A stretch of 64,000 nt of DNA from Hydrogenophaga sp. (GTDB taxonomy: Bacteria; Pseudomonadota; Gammaproteobacteria; Burkholderiales; Burkholderiaceae_C): NCBI RefSeq assembly GCF_022844385.1, contig NZ_JALHLX010000001.1, forward strand, positions 41,675 through 105,674. Direction: 5' to 3'. The translations under genes and the position numbers were made by a program. The notes beneath the pieces are model-generated. The model saw nothing but the letters and a program-made list of their open reading frames with translations. It did no database searches and had not been told where the DNA came from. Positions within the stretch are counted from its first letter, which is position 1; each line of letters starts with the position of its first letter. Shown one piece after another: positions 36,780 to 45,384 of this stretch.

Positions 36780-38288
36780 ATGGCCTTCAGCCTCAACGCC
36801 ACGTCCATCTCGGCCTCCGTGCTCGTCGTCGACGACGAGCCCGATCTGCGCACGCTTTACGAGCTCACCCTGCTGCGTGAAGGCCACGCCGTGGTGGCTG
36901 CAGCCGATCTGGCGCAGGCCCGTGAGTGGCTGGCGCAGCAACGGTTTGACGTGTTGATCTCCGACATGCGACTACCCGATGGCCTGGGGCTGGACCTGCT
37001 GCGTGAACTGACCGACGCCCAGCGCACGGAAAAGTGCATCGTCATCACCGCCTTCGGCTCGGCCGACAACGCGGTGGAGTCGCTCAAGGCCGGGGCCTTC
37101 GATTACCTCACCAAACCGGTGGACCTCAAACAATTGCGCAACGCGGTGACACAAGCCGTGCAGAGCCAGCGCCACCCGCTCATGGGCCAACAGGCGCGCG
37201 CCGGCAACGGCATGGCTGTCAGCACCGAGCCCATGCGAAGCGCCCCGCCACCTCCCTCGGGCCTGAAGTCACTCGGGCGGATCGTCGGTCGCGCGGCCAG
37301 CATCGTGCAGATCAAGGGGCGCATCGAGAAGGTGGCCACCAGCATGGCGCCGGTGCTGATCCTGGGCGAGTCGGGCACGGGCAAGGAGCTGGTGGCGCGT
37401 GCGGTGCACGACTGTAGCCACCGCAGCGGTGGCCCCTTCGTGGCGGTGAACTGCGGCGCCATTCCAGAAAACCTCATCGAGGCCGAATTCTTCGGCGCGC
37501 GCAAGGGCGCCTACACCGGCGCCACGCAAGACCGCGAAGGCTACTTTCAGGCGGCCAAGGGCGGCACCCTGTTCCTCGACGAAATCGGCGATCTGCCGCT
37601 GGCGATGCAGGCCAAGCTGTTGCGCGTGATCCAGGAGCGCCGCGTGCGTGCGCTCGGTGGCGTGCAGGAAGAAGCGGTGGACGTTCGCCTGGTCAGCGCC
37701 ACCCACCGTGACCTGAGTGCCCTGGTGCAAGGAGGGCAGTTCCGCCAGGACCTCTTCTACCGGCTCAACGTGATCGAGCTGCGCACACCTTCGCTGCGCG
37801 AGCGGCGCGACGACCTGCCCGAGCTGGCGCAGGCCCTGCTGGAACGCATCTGCAAGGAATCGGGTCAGGACACACCCGAACTCTCGGCCCGGGCACTGGA
37901 CTGGATCAAGGCGCGCGACCTGCCCGGCAACGTGCGCGAGCTGGAAAACCTGCTGCAGCGCGCGCTGGCCCTGAGCAGCGGCGACCGGCTGGAGCCCGAA
38001 GACTTCGGCGACACCGACGACACGGACGAGATCCCCACCCAGCCCGACCAGCTGCCCGACTCGGTGCTGGCTGCGTCACCCATGGCGCGCGCACCCGACG
38101 AGATCCCGACCGACCTGCAGTCCTACCTGGACGAACAGGAGAAGCAGGTCTTGCTCAAGGCCCTGCGCGAATGCGACTTCAACCGCACCGCCGCGGCGGC
38201 ACGGCTGGGCCTGAACCTGCGGCAGATGCGCTACCGCATCCAACGCCTGGGCATCGCCATGCCTTCCAGCGACGACGATGCCGCCTGA
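36780..38288 (+). CDS. pilR: Sigma-54-dependent response regulator PilR
   Basis: A 502-residue activator of pilA-type sigma-54 promoters. Receiver with phospho-acceptor Asp62 (DVLISDMRLPDGLG), AAA+ domain with Walker A GESGTGKE (196-203), GAYTGA loop (243-248), Walker B GGTLFLDEIGD, and a Fis-type helix-turn-helix at the C terminus (CDFNRTAAAARLGLNLRQMR). Type IV pilin genes are not in the window, so it works in trans. The 3' end overlaps ampD by 11 bases. Confidence 0.95.
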   Translation: MAFSLNATSISASVLVVDDEPDLRTLYELTLLREGHAVVAAADLAQAREWLAQQRFDVLISDMRLPDGLGLDLLRELTDAQRTEKCIVITAFGSADNAVESLKAGAFDYLTKPVDLKQLRNAVTQAVQSQRHPLMGQQARAGNGMAVSTEPMRSAPPPPSGLKSLGRIVGRAASIVQIKGRIEKVATSMAPVLILGESGTGKELVARAVHDCSHRSGGPFVAVNCGAIPENLIEAEFFGARKGAYTGATQDREGYFQAAKGGTLFLDEIGDLPLAMQAKLLRVIQERRVRALGGVQEEAVDVRLVSATHRDLSALVQGGQFRQDLFYRLNVIELRTPSLRERRDDLPELAQALLERICKESGQDTPELSARALDWIKARDLPGNVRELENLLQRALALSSGDRLEPEDFGDTDDTDEIPTQPDQLPDSVLAASPMARAPDEIPTDLQSYLDEQEKQVLLKALRECDFNRTAAAARLGLNLRQMRYRIQRLGIAMPSSDDDAA

Positions 38289-38886
38289 ATCGCCTGCAGC
38301 ATCCTGGACCGGCGGCTGGCTGGCTGCAGCTCGTCACTGCCCTTCACCCAATCACGGCCTTCGACCAGATGGCGCACAGATCGACCTGATCGTGCTGCAC
38401 TCCATCAGCCTGCCGCCCGGCGTGTATGGCGGCCCCGAGGTCGAACAGCTCTTCACCAACACGCTGAACTGGGACGCCCACCCCTACTTCGGGCAGATCC
38501 GCGGCATGGAAGTGTCGGCGCATTTTTTCATCCGCCGCGACGGTGAACTGGTGCAGTTCGTCGACGCCGATGCGCGCGCCTGGCACGCGGGTGCGTCCTG
38601 CTGGCGCGGTCGGGACAACTGCAACGACGATTCCATCGGCGTCGAACTGGAAGGCCTGGAAGGCGAAACCTTCGAGGCTGCGCAATACGCCACCCTCAGC
38701 CGGTTGTGCCAACAACTGCAAGCACGGTATCCAGTGGCCCACGTCGCAGGTCATGAGCACATTGCACCCGGCCGCAAACTGGACCCGGGGCCCGGATTCG
38801 ACTGGGCACGTTTGCAACGCGCGCTGGGCTGGTCGCTGGCGTTTTTCCCCGAGCCGATGACCGGCACGAATCCACCCGGCGCCTGA
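38278..38886 (+). CDS. ampD: 1,6-anhydro-N-acetylmuramyl-L-alanine amidase AmpD
   Basis: A 202-residue cytoplasmic zinc amidase (Amidase_2) that removes the peptide from anhydro-muropeptides during cell-wall recycling; loss derepresses AmpC beta-lactamase in species with AmpR. Zinc ligands and active-site residues are recognisable: the first His in IVLHSISLPPG, the conserved VSAHFFIRRDGELVQFV and RAWHAG, NDDSIGVELEG, and the second His with Asp in AGHEHIAPGRKLDPG. The start overlaps pilR by 11 bases. Confidence 0.95.
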   Translation: MPPESPAASWTGGWLAAARHCPSPNHGLRPDGAQIDLIVLHSISLPPGVYGGPEVEQLFTNTLNWDAHPYFGQIRGMEVSAHFFIRRDGELVQFVDADARAWHAGASCWRGRDNCNDDSIGVELEGLEGETFEAAQYATLSRLCQQLQARYPVAHVAGHEHIAPGRKLDPGPGFDWARLQRALGWSLAFFPEPMTGTNPPGA

Positions 38887-39083
38887 AGTCACGGACCGGA
38901 CGAGACCCGGCGCACCCACGCCACAAGCCGGTGGCGGCATGCGCGAGCAAATCACGCCACAAGGCCCGCCGTTGCTGCGTCCAAAATGCGGCGCCCAGTT
39001 TTTTCAGGCACTCCAGCGCGACCCTGGCCCGCACCAGTGCACGGACCGATCCGGCTCTTGTCGAGATCACCCAAACGGGGCTT

Positions 39084-39104
39084 CCCCCATTGGGGTGGTT
39101 TTTT
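39084..39104 (+). terminator. Weak terminator-like hairpin in the ampD-nrdA gap
   Basis: CCCC (39084-39087) can pair with GGGG (39092-39095) around CATT, followed by TGG and six T residues (39099-39104). The stem is short but GC-only. It lies about 200 bases after ampD and just before the nrdA promoter, so it could insulate nrdA from pil/ampD readthrough. The wider 444-base gap (38887-39330) otherwise holds only the nrdA promoter region and a leader of about 168 bases. Confidence 0.3.
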
Positions 39105-39110
39105 CCAAAA

Positions 39111-39124
39111 CGCTACCTGTAGTG
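39111..39124. promoter_or_regulatory. NrdR box 1 (degenerate)
   Basis: CGCTACCTGTAGTG is a near-palindrome resembling the core of the NrdR consensus (ACACWATATMTWGTGT). Its centre is 32 bases (three helical turns) upstream of the clearer NrdR box 2, which is the spacing expected for co-operative NrdR binding. Confidence 0.5.
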
Positions 39125-39126
39125 GC

Positions 39127-39155
39127 TTGAAGACCACCCACACACCAGATATAGT
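39127..39155 (+). promoter_or_regulatory. Sigma-70 promoter of nrdA
   Basis: TTGAAG (39127-39132) and TATAGT (39150-39155) are separated by exactly 17 bases. The -10 lies within NrdR box 2 and the -35 follows box 1 directly, so repressor bound to both boxes would block polymerase. A transcript starting near 39162 would have a leader of about 168 bases. Confidence 0.7.
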
Positions 39156-39157
39156 GT
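39142..39157. promoter_or_regulatory. NrdR box 2
   Basis: ACACCAGATATAGTGT matches the 16-base NrdR palindrome consensus at about 13 positions, with both outer ACAC/GTGT arms intact. NrdR is the ATP/dATP-sensing repressor of ribonucleotide reductase genes in most bacteria; its position over the -10 fits repression. Confidence 0.75.
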
Positions 39158-39330
39158 GTGCTCTGCGTTTCCAGATTCGACACAGTCCACGTTGCTTCGG
39201 CCCGTTTTCACTCCGTTGAGAACTTTTTGGCACCCCGAACAACGCCGCGAACCCGAACTGAAACCGAACGTCTTGCTCCCCGTCCCCGCGCCTTGCGAGC
39301 AGGCCCATCACAACAAATGAAAGAGGAACC

Positions 39331-42264
39331 ATGCTGACCGCTTCCCCCACCCCCGCCACACCGTCCGCCCCCCAGAAGCAGCCCATGGGTTCATCCACGC
39401 CGGCCTCCAACACATCCAGCAGCTCGGTGTTCGCGCAGTACCAGATCATTCGCCGCAATGGCGCGGTGGTTTCGTTCGAACCCAGCAAGATCGCCGTGGC
39501 CATGATGAAGGCTTTCCTGGCCGTGCACGGCACCCAGGGCGCCGCCTCGGCCAGCGTGCGCGAGACGGTGGACGAACTCACCGGCGCCGTGGTCAAGGCG
39601 CTGATGCGCTCGCGCCCCGGTGGCGGCACCTTCCACATTGAAGACGTGCAGGACCAGGTCGAGCTCGGTCTGATGCGCAGCAGCCACCACGAAGTCGCAC
39701 GCGCCTATGTGCTGTACCGCGAGCGCCGCACGCAAGAGCGTGCCCACCAGGCCGAAGTGGCCAAACCGGCAGAGGCCACGTTGCACGTGATCGACGGTGG
39801 CCAGCGCGTGCCGCTCGACCTGCAGCGCCTGCAAGCCCTGATCGCCGACGCCTGCAAAGGTCTGGGCAAGGACATCCAGCCAGACCCGATCGTGGCCGAG
39901 ACCAAGCGCAACCTGTACGACGGCGTGCCGATCGAAGAGGTCTACAAGGCTTCCATCCTGGCCGCGCGCACGTTGATCGAAAAAGATCCCGACTACACCT
40001 ACGCCACCGCGCGCCTGCTGCTGCACACCATCGTCAAGGAAGTAATGGGCGAAGAAGTGCCCTCCACCGAGATGGGCGCGCGCTACGCCGACTACTTCCC
40101 GCAGTTCATCAAGAAAGGCGTGGACAACGACCTGCTCGACGAGCGCCTGCTGCAGTTCGACCTGGCCCGCCTGGGTGCCGCGCTCAAGCCCGAGCGCGAC
40201 CTGCAGTTCGACTACCTCGGCCTGCAGACGCTGTATGACCGCTACTTCCTGCACGTGCGCAAGACCCGCATCGAACTGCCGCAGTCCTTCTTCATGCGCG
40301 TGGCCATGGGCCTGTCGCTCAATGAAATCGACCGCGAAGCGCGTGCCATCGAGTTTTACGAAGTGCTGTCTTCGTTCGACTTCATGTCGTCCACCCCCAC
40401 GCTGTTCAACAGCGGCACGCTGCGCTCGCAGCTCTCCAGCTGCTACCTGACCACCGTGCCCGATGACCTCGACGGTATCTACGAGTCGATCAAGGAAAAC
40501 GCACTGCTCTCCAAGTTCGCCGGCGGCCTGGGCAACGACTGGACCCGCGTGCGCGCCCTGGGCAGCCACATCAAGGGCACCAACGGCGAATCGCAAGGCG
40601 TGGTGCCGTTCCTGAAAGTGGTCAACGACACCGCCGTGGCGGTGAACCAGGGCGGCAAGCGCAAGGGCGCGGTCTGCACCTACCTGGAAACCTGGCACCT
40701 GGACATCGAAGAGTTCCTGGAGCTGCGCAAGAACACCGGCGATGACCGCCGCCGCACCCACGACATGAACACGGCGAACTGGATTCCCGACCTGTTCATG
40801 AAGCGTGTGATGGAAAAGGGCGAATGGAGCCTGTTCTCCCCCAACAACGTGCCCGACCTGCACGACAAGTTCGGCATCGAGTTCGAGAAGGCCTATGTGG
40901 CCTACGAAGAGAAAGCCGCGCGCGGCGAGATCAAGCCTTATCGCAAGGTGCCCGCCACCGACATGTGGCGCAAGATGCTCTCGATGCTGTTCGAGACCGG
41001 CCACCCCTGGATCACGTTCAAGGACGCCTGCAACGTTCGCAGTCCGCAGCAACACGCCGGCGTGGTGCACAGCTCCAACCTCTGCACCGAGATCACGCTC
41101 AACACCAGCGACACCGAAACCGCCGTGTGCAACCTGGGCTCGGTCAACCTGCTCAACCACATCAAGCACACCGACGACGGCGCCAAAGTGCTCGACCACG
41201 ACAAGCTGCAGGTCACCATCAAGACCGCCATGCGCATGCTCGACAACGTGATCGACATCAACTACTACGCCGTCAAGAAGGCACGCGACTCCAACATGCG
41301 CCACCGTCCGGTGGGCCTGGGTGTCATGGGCTTCCAGGACGCGCTGTACGAACTGCGCATCCCCTACGCCTCCAACGACGCGGTGGAATTTGCCGACCGC
41401 TCCATGGAAGCCGTCTGCTACTACGCTTACTGGGCCTCCACCGAACTCGCCCGCGAGCGCGGCCGCTACGCCAGCTACAAAGGCTCGCTGTGGGACCAGG
41501 GCGTGCTGCCACTCGACACCCTGGACCTGCTGTCGCGCGAACGCGGTGGTTATGTGGATGTGGACCGCTCGGTCAGCATGGACTGGGACGCGCTGCGCCA
41601 GAAGATCGCCACTGACGGCATGCGCAACTCCAACTGCGTGGCCATTGCACCCACAGCCACCATCTCCAACATCATCGGCGTGGACGCTTCCATCGAGCCT
41701 TGCTTCGGCAACCTCTCGGTGAAGTCCAACCTCTCGGGTGAATTCACCGTCATCAACGGCTATCTGGTGAAGGACCTGAAGCGCCTGGGCCTGTGGGACG
41801 ACGTGATGGTCATGGACCTCAAACACTTCGACGGTTCGCTGCGCCCGATCGACCGCGTGCCGCAAGAAGTGAAGGCGCTCTACGCCACCGCGTTTGAAGT
41901 CGAACCGCTGTGGCTGGTGGAAGCCGCTGCACGTCGCCAGAAGTGGATCGACCAGGCGCAGAGCCTGAACATCTACATGGCCGGCGCCTCGGGCAAGAAA
42001 CTCGACGACACCTACAAGCTCGCCTGGCTGCGCGGTCTCAAGACCACCTATTACCTGCGCACCACATCGGCCACACAAGCCGAAAAATCCACGGGCCGCA
42101 CGGGACAACTCAACGCCGTGTCGCTCGACGCCACCACCGCCGGCATGGCTGCGACCACCGCTGCGAATGCAGCCGCGGCATCGAGCGCAGTCTTGTCTGA
42201 AGTGCCCGCCACCGACATCAAGTTTTGCGCGATCGACGACCCTGGTTGCGAAGCGTGTCAGTGA
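39331..42264 (+). CDS. nrdA: Class Ia ribonucleoside-diphosphate reductase alpha subunit NrdA
   Basis: A 977-residue large subunit that reduces ribonucleoside diphosphates. Two ATP-cone domains are stacked at the N terminus (about 38-133, beginning QYQIIRRNGAVVSFEPSKIA, and about 150-235, beginning LHVIDGGQRVPLDLQRLQAL), compared with one in E. coli NrdA (761 residues). The catalytic barrel has SSCYLTTVPDDLDG, the active-site loop NLCTEITLNTSDTETAVCNL and the C-terminal reducing Cys pair CEAC. The ATG follows GAGGAA. nrdB is 141 bases downstream. Confidence 0.96.
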   Translation: MLTASPTPATPSAPQKQPMGSSTPASNTSSSSVFAQYQIIRRNGAVVSFEPSKIAVAMMKAFLAVHGTQGAASASVRETVDELTGAVVKALMRSRPGGGTFHIEDVQDQVELGLMRSSHHEVARAYVLYRERRTQERAHQAEVAKPAEATLHVIDGGQRVPLDLQRLQALIADACKGLGKDIQPDPIVAETKRNLYDGVPIEEVYKASILAARTLIEKDPDYTYATARLLLHTIVKEVMGEEVPSTEMGARYADYFPQFIKKGVDNDLLDERLLQFDLARLGAALKPERDLQFDYLGLQTLYDRYFLHVRKTRIELPQSFFMRVAMGLSLNEIDREARAIEFYEVLSSFDFMSSTPTLFNSGTLRSQLSSCYLTTVPDDLDGIYESIKENALLSKFAGGLGNDWTRVRALGSHIKGTNGESQGVVPFLKVVNDTAVAVNQGGKRKGAVCTYLETWHLDIEEFLELRKNTGDDRRRTHDMNTANWIPDLFMKRVMEKGEWSLFSPNNVPDLHDKFGIEFEKAYVAYEEKAARGEIKPYRKVPATDMWRKMLSMLFETGHPWITFKDACNVRSPQQHAGVVHSSNLCTEITLNTSDTETAVCNLGSVNLLNHIKHTDDGAKVLDHDKLQVTIKTAMRMLDNVIDINYYAVKKARDSNMRHRPVGLGVMGFQDALYELRIPYASNDAVEFADRSMEAVCYYAYWASTELARERGRYASYKGSLWDQGVLPLDTLDLLSRERGGYVDVDRSVSMDWDALRQKIATDGMRNSNCVAIAPTATISNIIGVDASIEPCFGNLSVKSNLSGEFTVINGYLVKDLKRLGLWDDVMVMDLKHFDGSLRPIDRVPQEVKALYATAFEVEPLWLVEAAARRQKWIDQAQSLNIYMAGASGKKLDDTYKLAWLRGLKTTYYLRTTSATQAEKSTGRTGQLNAVSLDATTAGMAATTAANAAAASSAVLSEVPATDIKFCAIDDPGCEACQ

Positions 42265-42405
42265 AAGACACGTCGCTGTGTTGTGTGTGTTGAGTCACAT
42301 CGGTCTTCAATCGATGCGACACAGCAACACAAACACAGCGCAGCACACACGATCACTTTGCAATTCATGCAGACACTTTGATAATCCGAGGAATTGGAAA
42401 CACCT

Positions 42406-43605
42406 ATGTTGACCTGGGACGAACACACCACGCCCTCCACGAAGCCAGCGAACAACCCCTTGCCCTCCGGCATGCAGGGTCTGCAAGCCTCACTGTCGAG
42501 TGAGCGCACCGCCTCCCCCGCTTCCATCGCCCCGTCTTTCACGTCGAACGCTGCGCCATCGAAAGCGCCCGTTGCAGCCACGGGTGGCCACCGCGTCAAC
42601 GCCGCAGACAAACGCATCATCAACGGCCAGACCGACGTCAACCAGCTGGTGCCGTTCAAGTACAAGTGGGCCTGGGAAAAGTACCTTGCCACCTGCGCCA
42701 ACCACTGGATGCCGCAGGAAGTGAACATGAGCCGCGACATCGCGCTGTGGAAAGACCCGAACGGTCTGACCGACGACGAGCGCCGCATCGTCAAGCGCAA
42801 CCTCGGCTTCTTCGTCACGGCCGATTCGCTCGCCGCCAACAACATCGTGCTGGGCACCTACCGCCACATCACCGCACCCGAGTGCCGCCAGTTTTTGCTG
42901 CGTCAGGCCTTTGAAGAAGCGATCCACACGCACGCTTACCAGTACATCGTGGAGTCGCTGGGTCTGGACGAGTCCGAGATCTTCAACGCCTACAACGAAG
43001 TCCAGTCGATCCGCGACAAGGACGAGTTCCTGATCCCCTTCATCGAAGCGATCATGGACCCACACTTCCATACCGGTACGCCTGAGACCGACCAGCGCCT
43101 TTTGAAGAGCCTGATCGTCTTCGCCTGCCTCATGGAAGGTCTGTTCTTCTACGTCGGCTTCACGCAGATCCTGGCGCTGGGCCGCCAGAACAAGATGACC
43201 GGTGCCGCCGAGCAGTACCAGTACATCCTGCGCGACGAGTCCATGCACTGCAACTTCGGCATCGATCTGATCAACGCGATCAAGATGGAGAACCCGATGC
43301 TGTGGACGGCAGAGTTCAAGGAAGAGATCAAGCAGCTGTTCCTCAAGGCCGTCGAGCTCGAGTACCGCTACGCCGAAGACACCATGCCGCGCGGTGTGCT
43401 CGGCATGAATGCCTCCATGTTCAAAGGCTACCTGCGCTACATCGCCAACCGGCGCGCCACGCAGATCGGCCTGGAGCCCATGTTCCCGAACGAAGAGAAT
43501 CCGTTCCCCTGGATGAGCGAGATGATCGACCTCAAGAAGGAACGCAATTTCTTTGAAACCCGCGTGATCGAATACCAGACGGGCGGCGCCCTGTCCTGGG
43601 ACTGA
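42406..43605 (+). CDS. nrdB: Class Ia ribonucleoside-diphosphate reductase beta subunit NrdB
   Basis: A 399-residue small subunit carrying the diiron-tyrosyl radical cofactor. Iron-ligand motifs are visible: [17 protein letters not shown] and [14 protein letters not shown]; the radical Tyr lies in the helix following the first carboxylate ligands. The first 60 residues are Ser/Pro-rich and probably disordered, a feature shared with its nrdA partner. The ATG at 42406 is preferred to a TTG at 42394, which would lie on top of the GAGGAA ribosome-binding site. A small hairpin at 43678-43693 (CGGCAC/GTGCCG) may mark the 3' end. Confidence 0.95.
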   Translation: MLTWDEHTTPSTKPANNPLPSGMQGLQASLSSERTASPASIAPSFTSNAAPSKAPVAATGGHRVNAADKRIINGQTDVNQLVPFKYKWAWEKYLATCANHWMPQEVNMSRDIALWKDPNGLTDDERRIVKRNLGFFVTADSLAANNIVLGTYRHITAPECRQFLLRQAFEEAIHTHAYQYIVESLGLDESEIFNAYNEVQSIRDKDEFLIPFIEAIMDPHFHTGTPETDQRLLKSLIVFACLMEGLFFYVGFTQILALGRQNKMTGAAEQYQYILRDESMHCNFGIDLINAIKMENPMLWTAEFKEEIKQLFLKAVELEYRYAEDTMPRGVLGMNASMFKGYLRYIANRRATQIGLEPMFPNEENPFPWMSEMIDLKKERNFFETRVIEYQTGGALSWD

Positions 43606-43830
43606 TGCCACCGCCGGGGTCGCACTGCCGAATTGAACTCAACTCACATGCGTTTCAACATTTCAGAACCTTGCCATCGGCACCTTGGTGCCGTGGGCAG
43701 AGTTTTGTCACAGGATTCAACACCTTGGGGCCAGCCGTGGATGCATCCACACGGCTCCAGCGCGTTGAATCACTTCACCGGCACAGTGACCGGATGAAGT
43801 GCTCTTTGCAACTTGATCAAGGAGAAAACA

Positions 43831-44403
43831 ATGGCAACTGCGAAAAAAGCCCCGGCTAAAAAAGCTGTGGCGAAAAAGGCCGCCCCGGCCAAAAAAGTCG
43901 CTGCGAAGAAAGCAGCTCCAGCGAAGAAGGCCGCCCCGGCCAAGAAAGTTGTCGCAAAGAAAGCTGCACCGGCCAAAAAGCCAGCAGCGAAAAAAGCGGC
44001 TCCTGCGAAGAAAGCTGCACCGGCCAAAAAGCCGGCAGCGAAGAAAGTCGCGGCCAAGAAGCCAGCGGTGAAGAAGGCTGCACCGGCGAAGAAAGCCGCT
44101 GCGAAGAAGCCCGTCGCCAAGAAGGCTGCACCAGCGAAGAAAGCTGCTGCCAAGAAGCCTGCTGCGAAAAAAGCAGCGCCTGCGAAGAAGGCCGCCCCAG
44201 CGAAGAAAGCTGCAAAGCCTGCTGCGAAAAAAGCAGCGCCTGCAAAGAAGGCCGCTCCGGCCAAGAAGGCCGCCGTCGCGAAGGCAGCCCCAGCAAAAAA
44301 AGCTGAGCCGGCCAAGAAGCCGGCGGCCCCTGCTGCTCCTGCGGCTCAGACGAAGCTCAACCCTCAGGCTGCCTGGCCGTTTCCCACGTCCAGCAAGCCC
44401 TGA
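43831..44403 (+). CDS. Histone H1-like Lys/Ala/Pro-rich DNA-binding protein
   Basis: A 190-residue, extremely basic protein made almost wholly of degenerate repeats of KKAAPAKKAA / AKKPAAKK type, ending in a short neutral tail (QTKLNPQAAWPFPTSSKP). It resembles the C-terminal tail of eukaryotic H1, AlgP of Pseudomonas and BpH1 of Bordetella, which bind DNA non-specifically and compact the nucleoid or tune gene expression. The ATG at 43831 follows AAGGAG with good spacing. The 225-base upstream gap holds no gene; a short inverted repeat around 43773-43800 is the only structure seen. Confidence 0.9.
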   Translation: MATAKKAPAKKAVAKKAAPAKKVAAKKAAPAKKAAPAKKVVAKKAAPAKKPAAKKAAPAKKAAPAKKPAAKKVAAKKPAVKKAAPAKKAAAKKPVAKKAAPAKKAAAKKPAAKKAAPAKKAAPAKKAAKPAAKKAAPAKKAAPAKKAAVAKAAPAKKAEPAKKPAAPAAPAAQTKLNPQAAWPFPTSSKP

Positions 44404-44425
44404 AGTCGTCCTTGTGATGGCTTGC

Positions 44426-44453
44426 AGCCCGGCGCGAAAGCGTCGGGCTTTTT
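44426..44453 (+). terminator. Intrinsic terminator of the histone-like gene
   Basis: AGCCCGGCGC (44426-44435) pairs with GCGTCGGGCT (44440-44449), including one G-T pair, around a GAAA tetraloop; five T residues follow (44449-44453). It lies 22 bases after the stop codon and just before the convergent PfkB kinase gene. Confidence 0.9.
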
Positions 44454-44463
44454 CATGTCTGCT

Positions 44464-45354
44464 TCAGGGAGCAGGCGCCGAGTAGTTCTGGCCACCTCGG
44501 GTTGCGATCTTGGCCGCGCCCATGCGGTTGCCCAGCTCGGCACAACGCGCCAGCGACCAGCCCTGCTCCAGGCCATGCAGCAGCGCTGCGCGGAACGCAT
44601 CGCCGCAGCCGGTGGGATCGACCACTTCGCTGGCTTTCACGCCAGACACCACGGTCTTCTGACCACCTTCCCACACCTCGCAACCGTGCTCGGCCAGCGT
44701 GACGATGAGTCCACGCACGCGCGATGCGATGTCTTCAAACGACCAGCCAGTGCGATCGGACAGCATCTTGCCTTCGTAGTCGTTCACCGTGATCCAGGTC
44801 GCCAGCTCGATGAACTGCTTGAGCTCCTCACCGTTGAACATGGGCAGGCCCTGGCCCGGATCGAACACGAAGGGCACACCTGCTGCGTGCAATTGCTGTG
44901 CATGGGTCAGCATGGCCTCTCGACCATCGGGCGAGATGATGGCCACTGCGATGTCCGTGCGCGCAGGCACCGGATTGTCATGAGCCATGGACATGGCGCC
45001 CGGGTGAAACGCGGTGATCTGGTTGTTGTCGCGGTCCGTCATGATCATGGCCTGCGCAGTGTAGGTGTCGGCTGCGCTGTTCACATGCGCGGTGTCGACA
45101 CCGAGGGTGCGCAGACGTTCGAGGTACTCCTGGCCGTCGTTGCCCAGCGTGGCGAGCGGCACAGCCTGCGCGCCCAGCTGGCGCAAGCCGTAGGCGATGT
45201 TGCCAGCGCAACCGCCGTACTCGCGGCGCAGTGCCGGCACCAGAAAGGACACGTTGAGGATGTGCAGCTGGCTGGGCAGGATCTGCTCGGCAAAGCGGCC
45301 CTCGAAGGTCATGATGGTGTCGAAGGCGAGTGAGCCACAAACAAGAATGGGCAT
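44464..45354 (-). CDS. PfkB-family carbohydrate/nucleoside kinase
   Basis: A 296-residue ribokinase-fold kinase. The first PfkB signature is GGCAGNIAYGLRQLGAQ (about 47-64) and the second, with the catalytic Asp, is VVDPTGCGDAFRAALLHG (about 244-261). The N terminus MPILVCGSLAFDTIM is typical of adenosine-kinase-like or sugar-kinase members. The phosphate acceptor cannot be decided from sequence. It lies downstream of the DUF3426 gene by 30 bases and is the last gene of the accB-accC-prmA transcript group. Confidence 0.9.
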   Translation of the reverse strand: MPILVCGSLAFDTIMTFEGRFAEQILPSQLHILNVSFLVPALRREYGGCAGNIAYGLRQLGAQAVPLATLGNDGQEYLERLRTLGVDTAHVNSAADTYTAQAMIMTDRDNNQITAFHPGAMSMAHDNPVPARTDIAVAIISPDGREAMLTHAQQLHAAGVPFVFDPGQGLPMFNGEELKQFIELATWITVNDYEGKMLSDRTGWSFEDIASRVRGLIVTLAEHGCEVWEGGQKTVVSGVKASEVVDPTGCGDAFRAALLHGLEQGWSLARCAELGNRMGAAKIATRGGQNYSAPAP

Positions 45355-45384
45355 GGTGAAGTCGGTCCAGAAAGTTGAGAGAAG

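Noticed and set aside
39391..42108. Very long minus-strand open frame opposite nrdA, and similar long antisense frames opposite OpgH, the M61 peptidase, ABC permease and others
   Set aside because: High-GC coding DNA keeps antisense frames open by codon bias. These frames lack recognisable domains, have unnatural composition (His/Arg/Val-rich) and lie opposite clear genes.
43840..44300. Repeated DNA units that resemble a repeat array
   Set aside because: They are in-frame Lys/Ala/Pro codon repeats of the histone-like protein, without equal spacers or unique spacer sequences, so not CRISPR.
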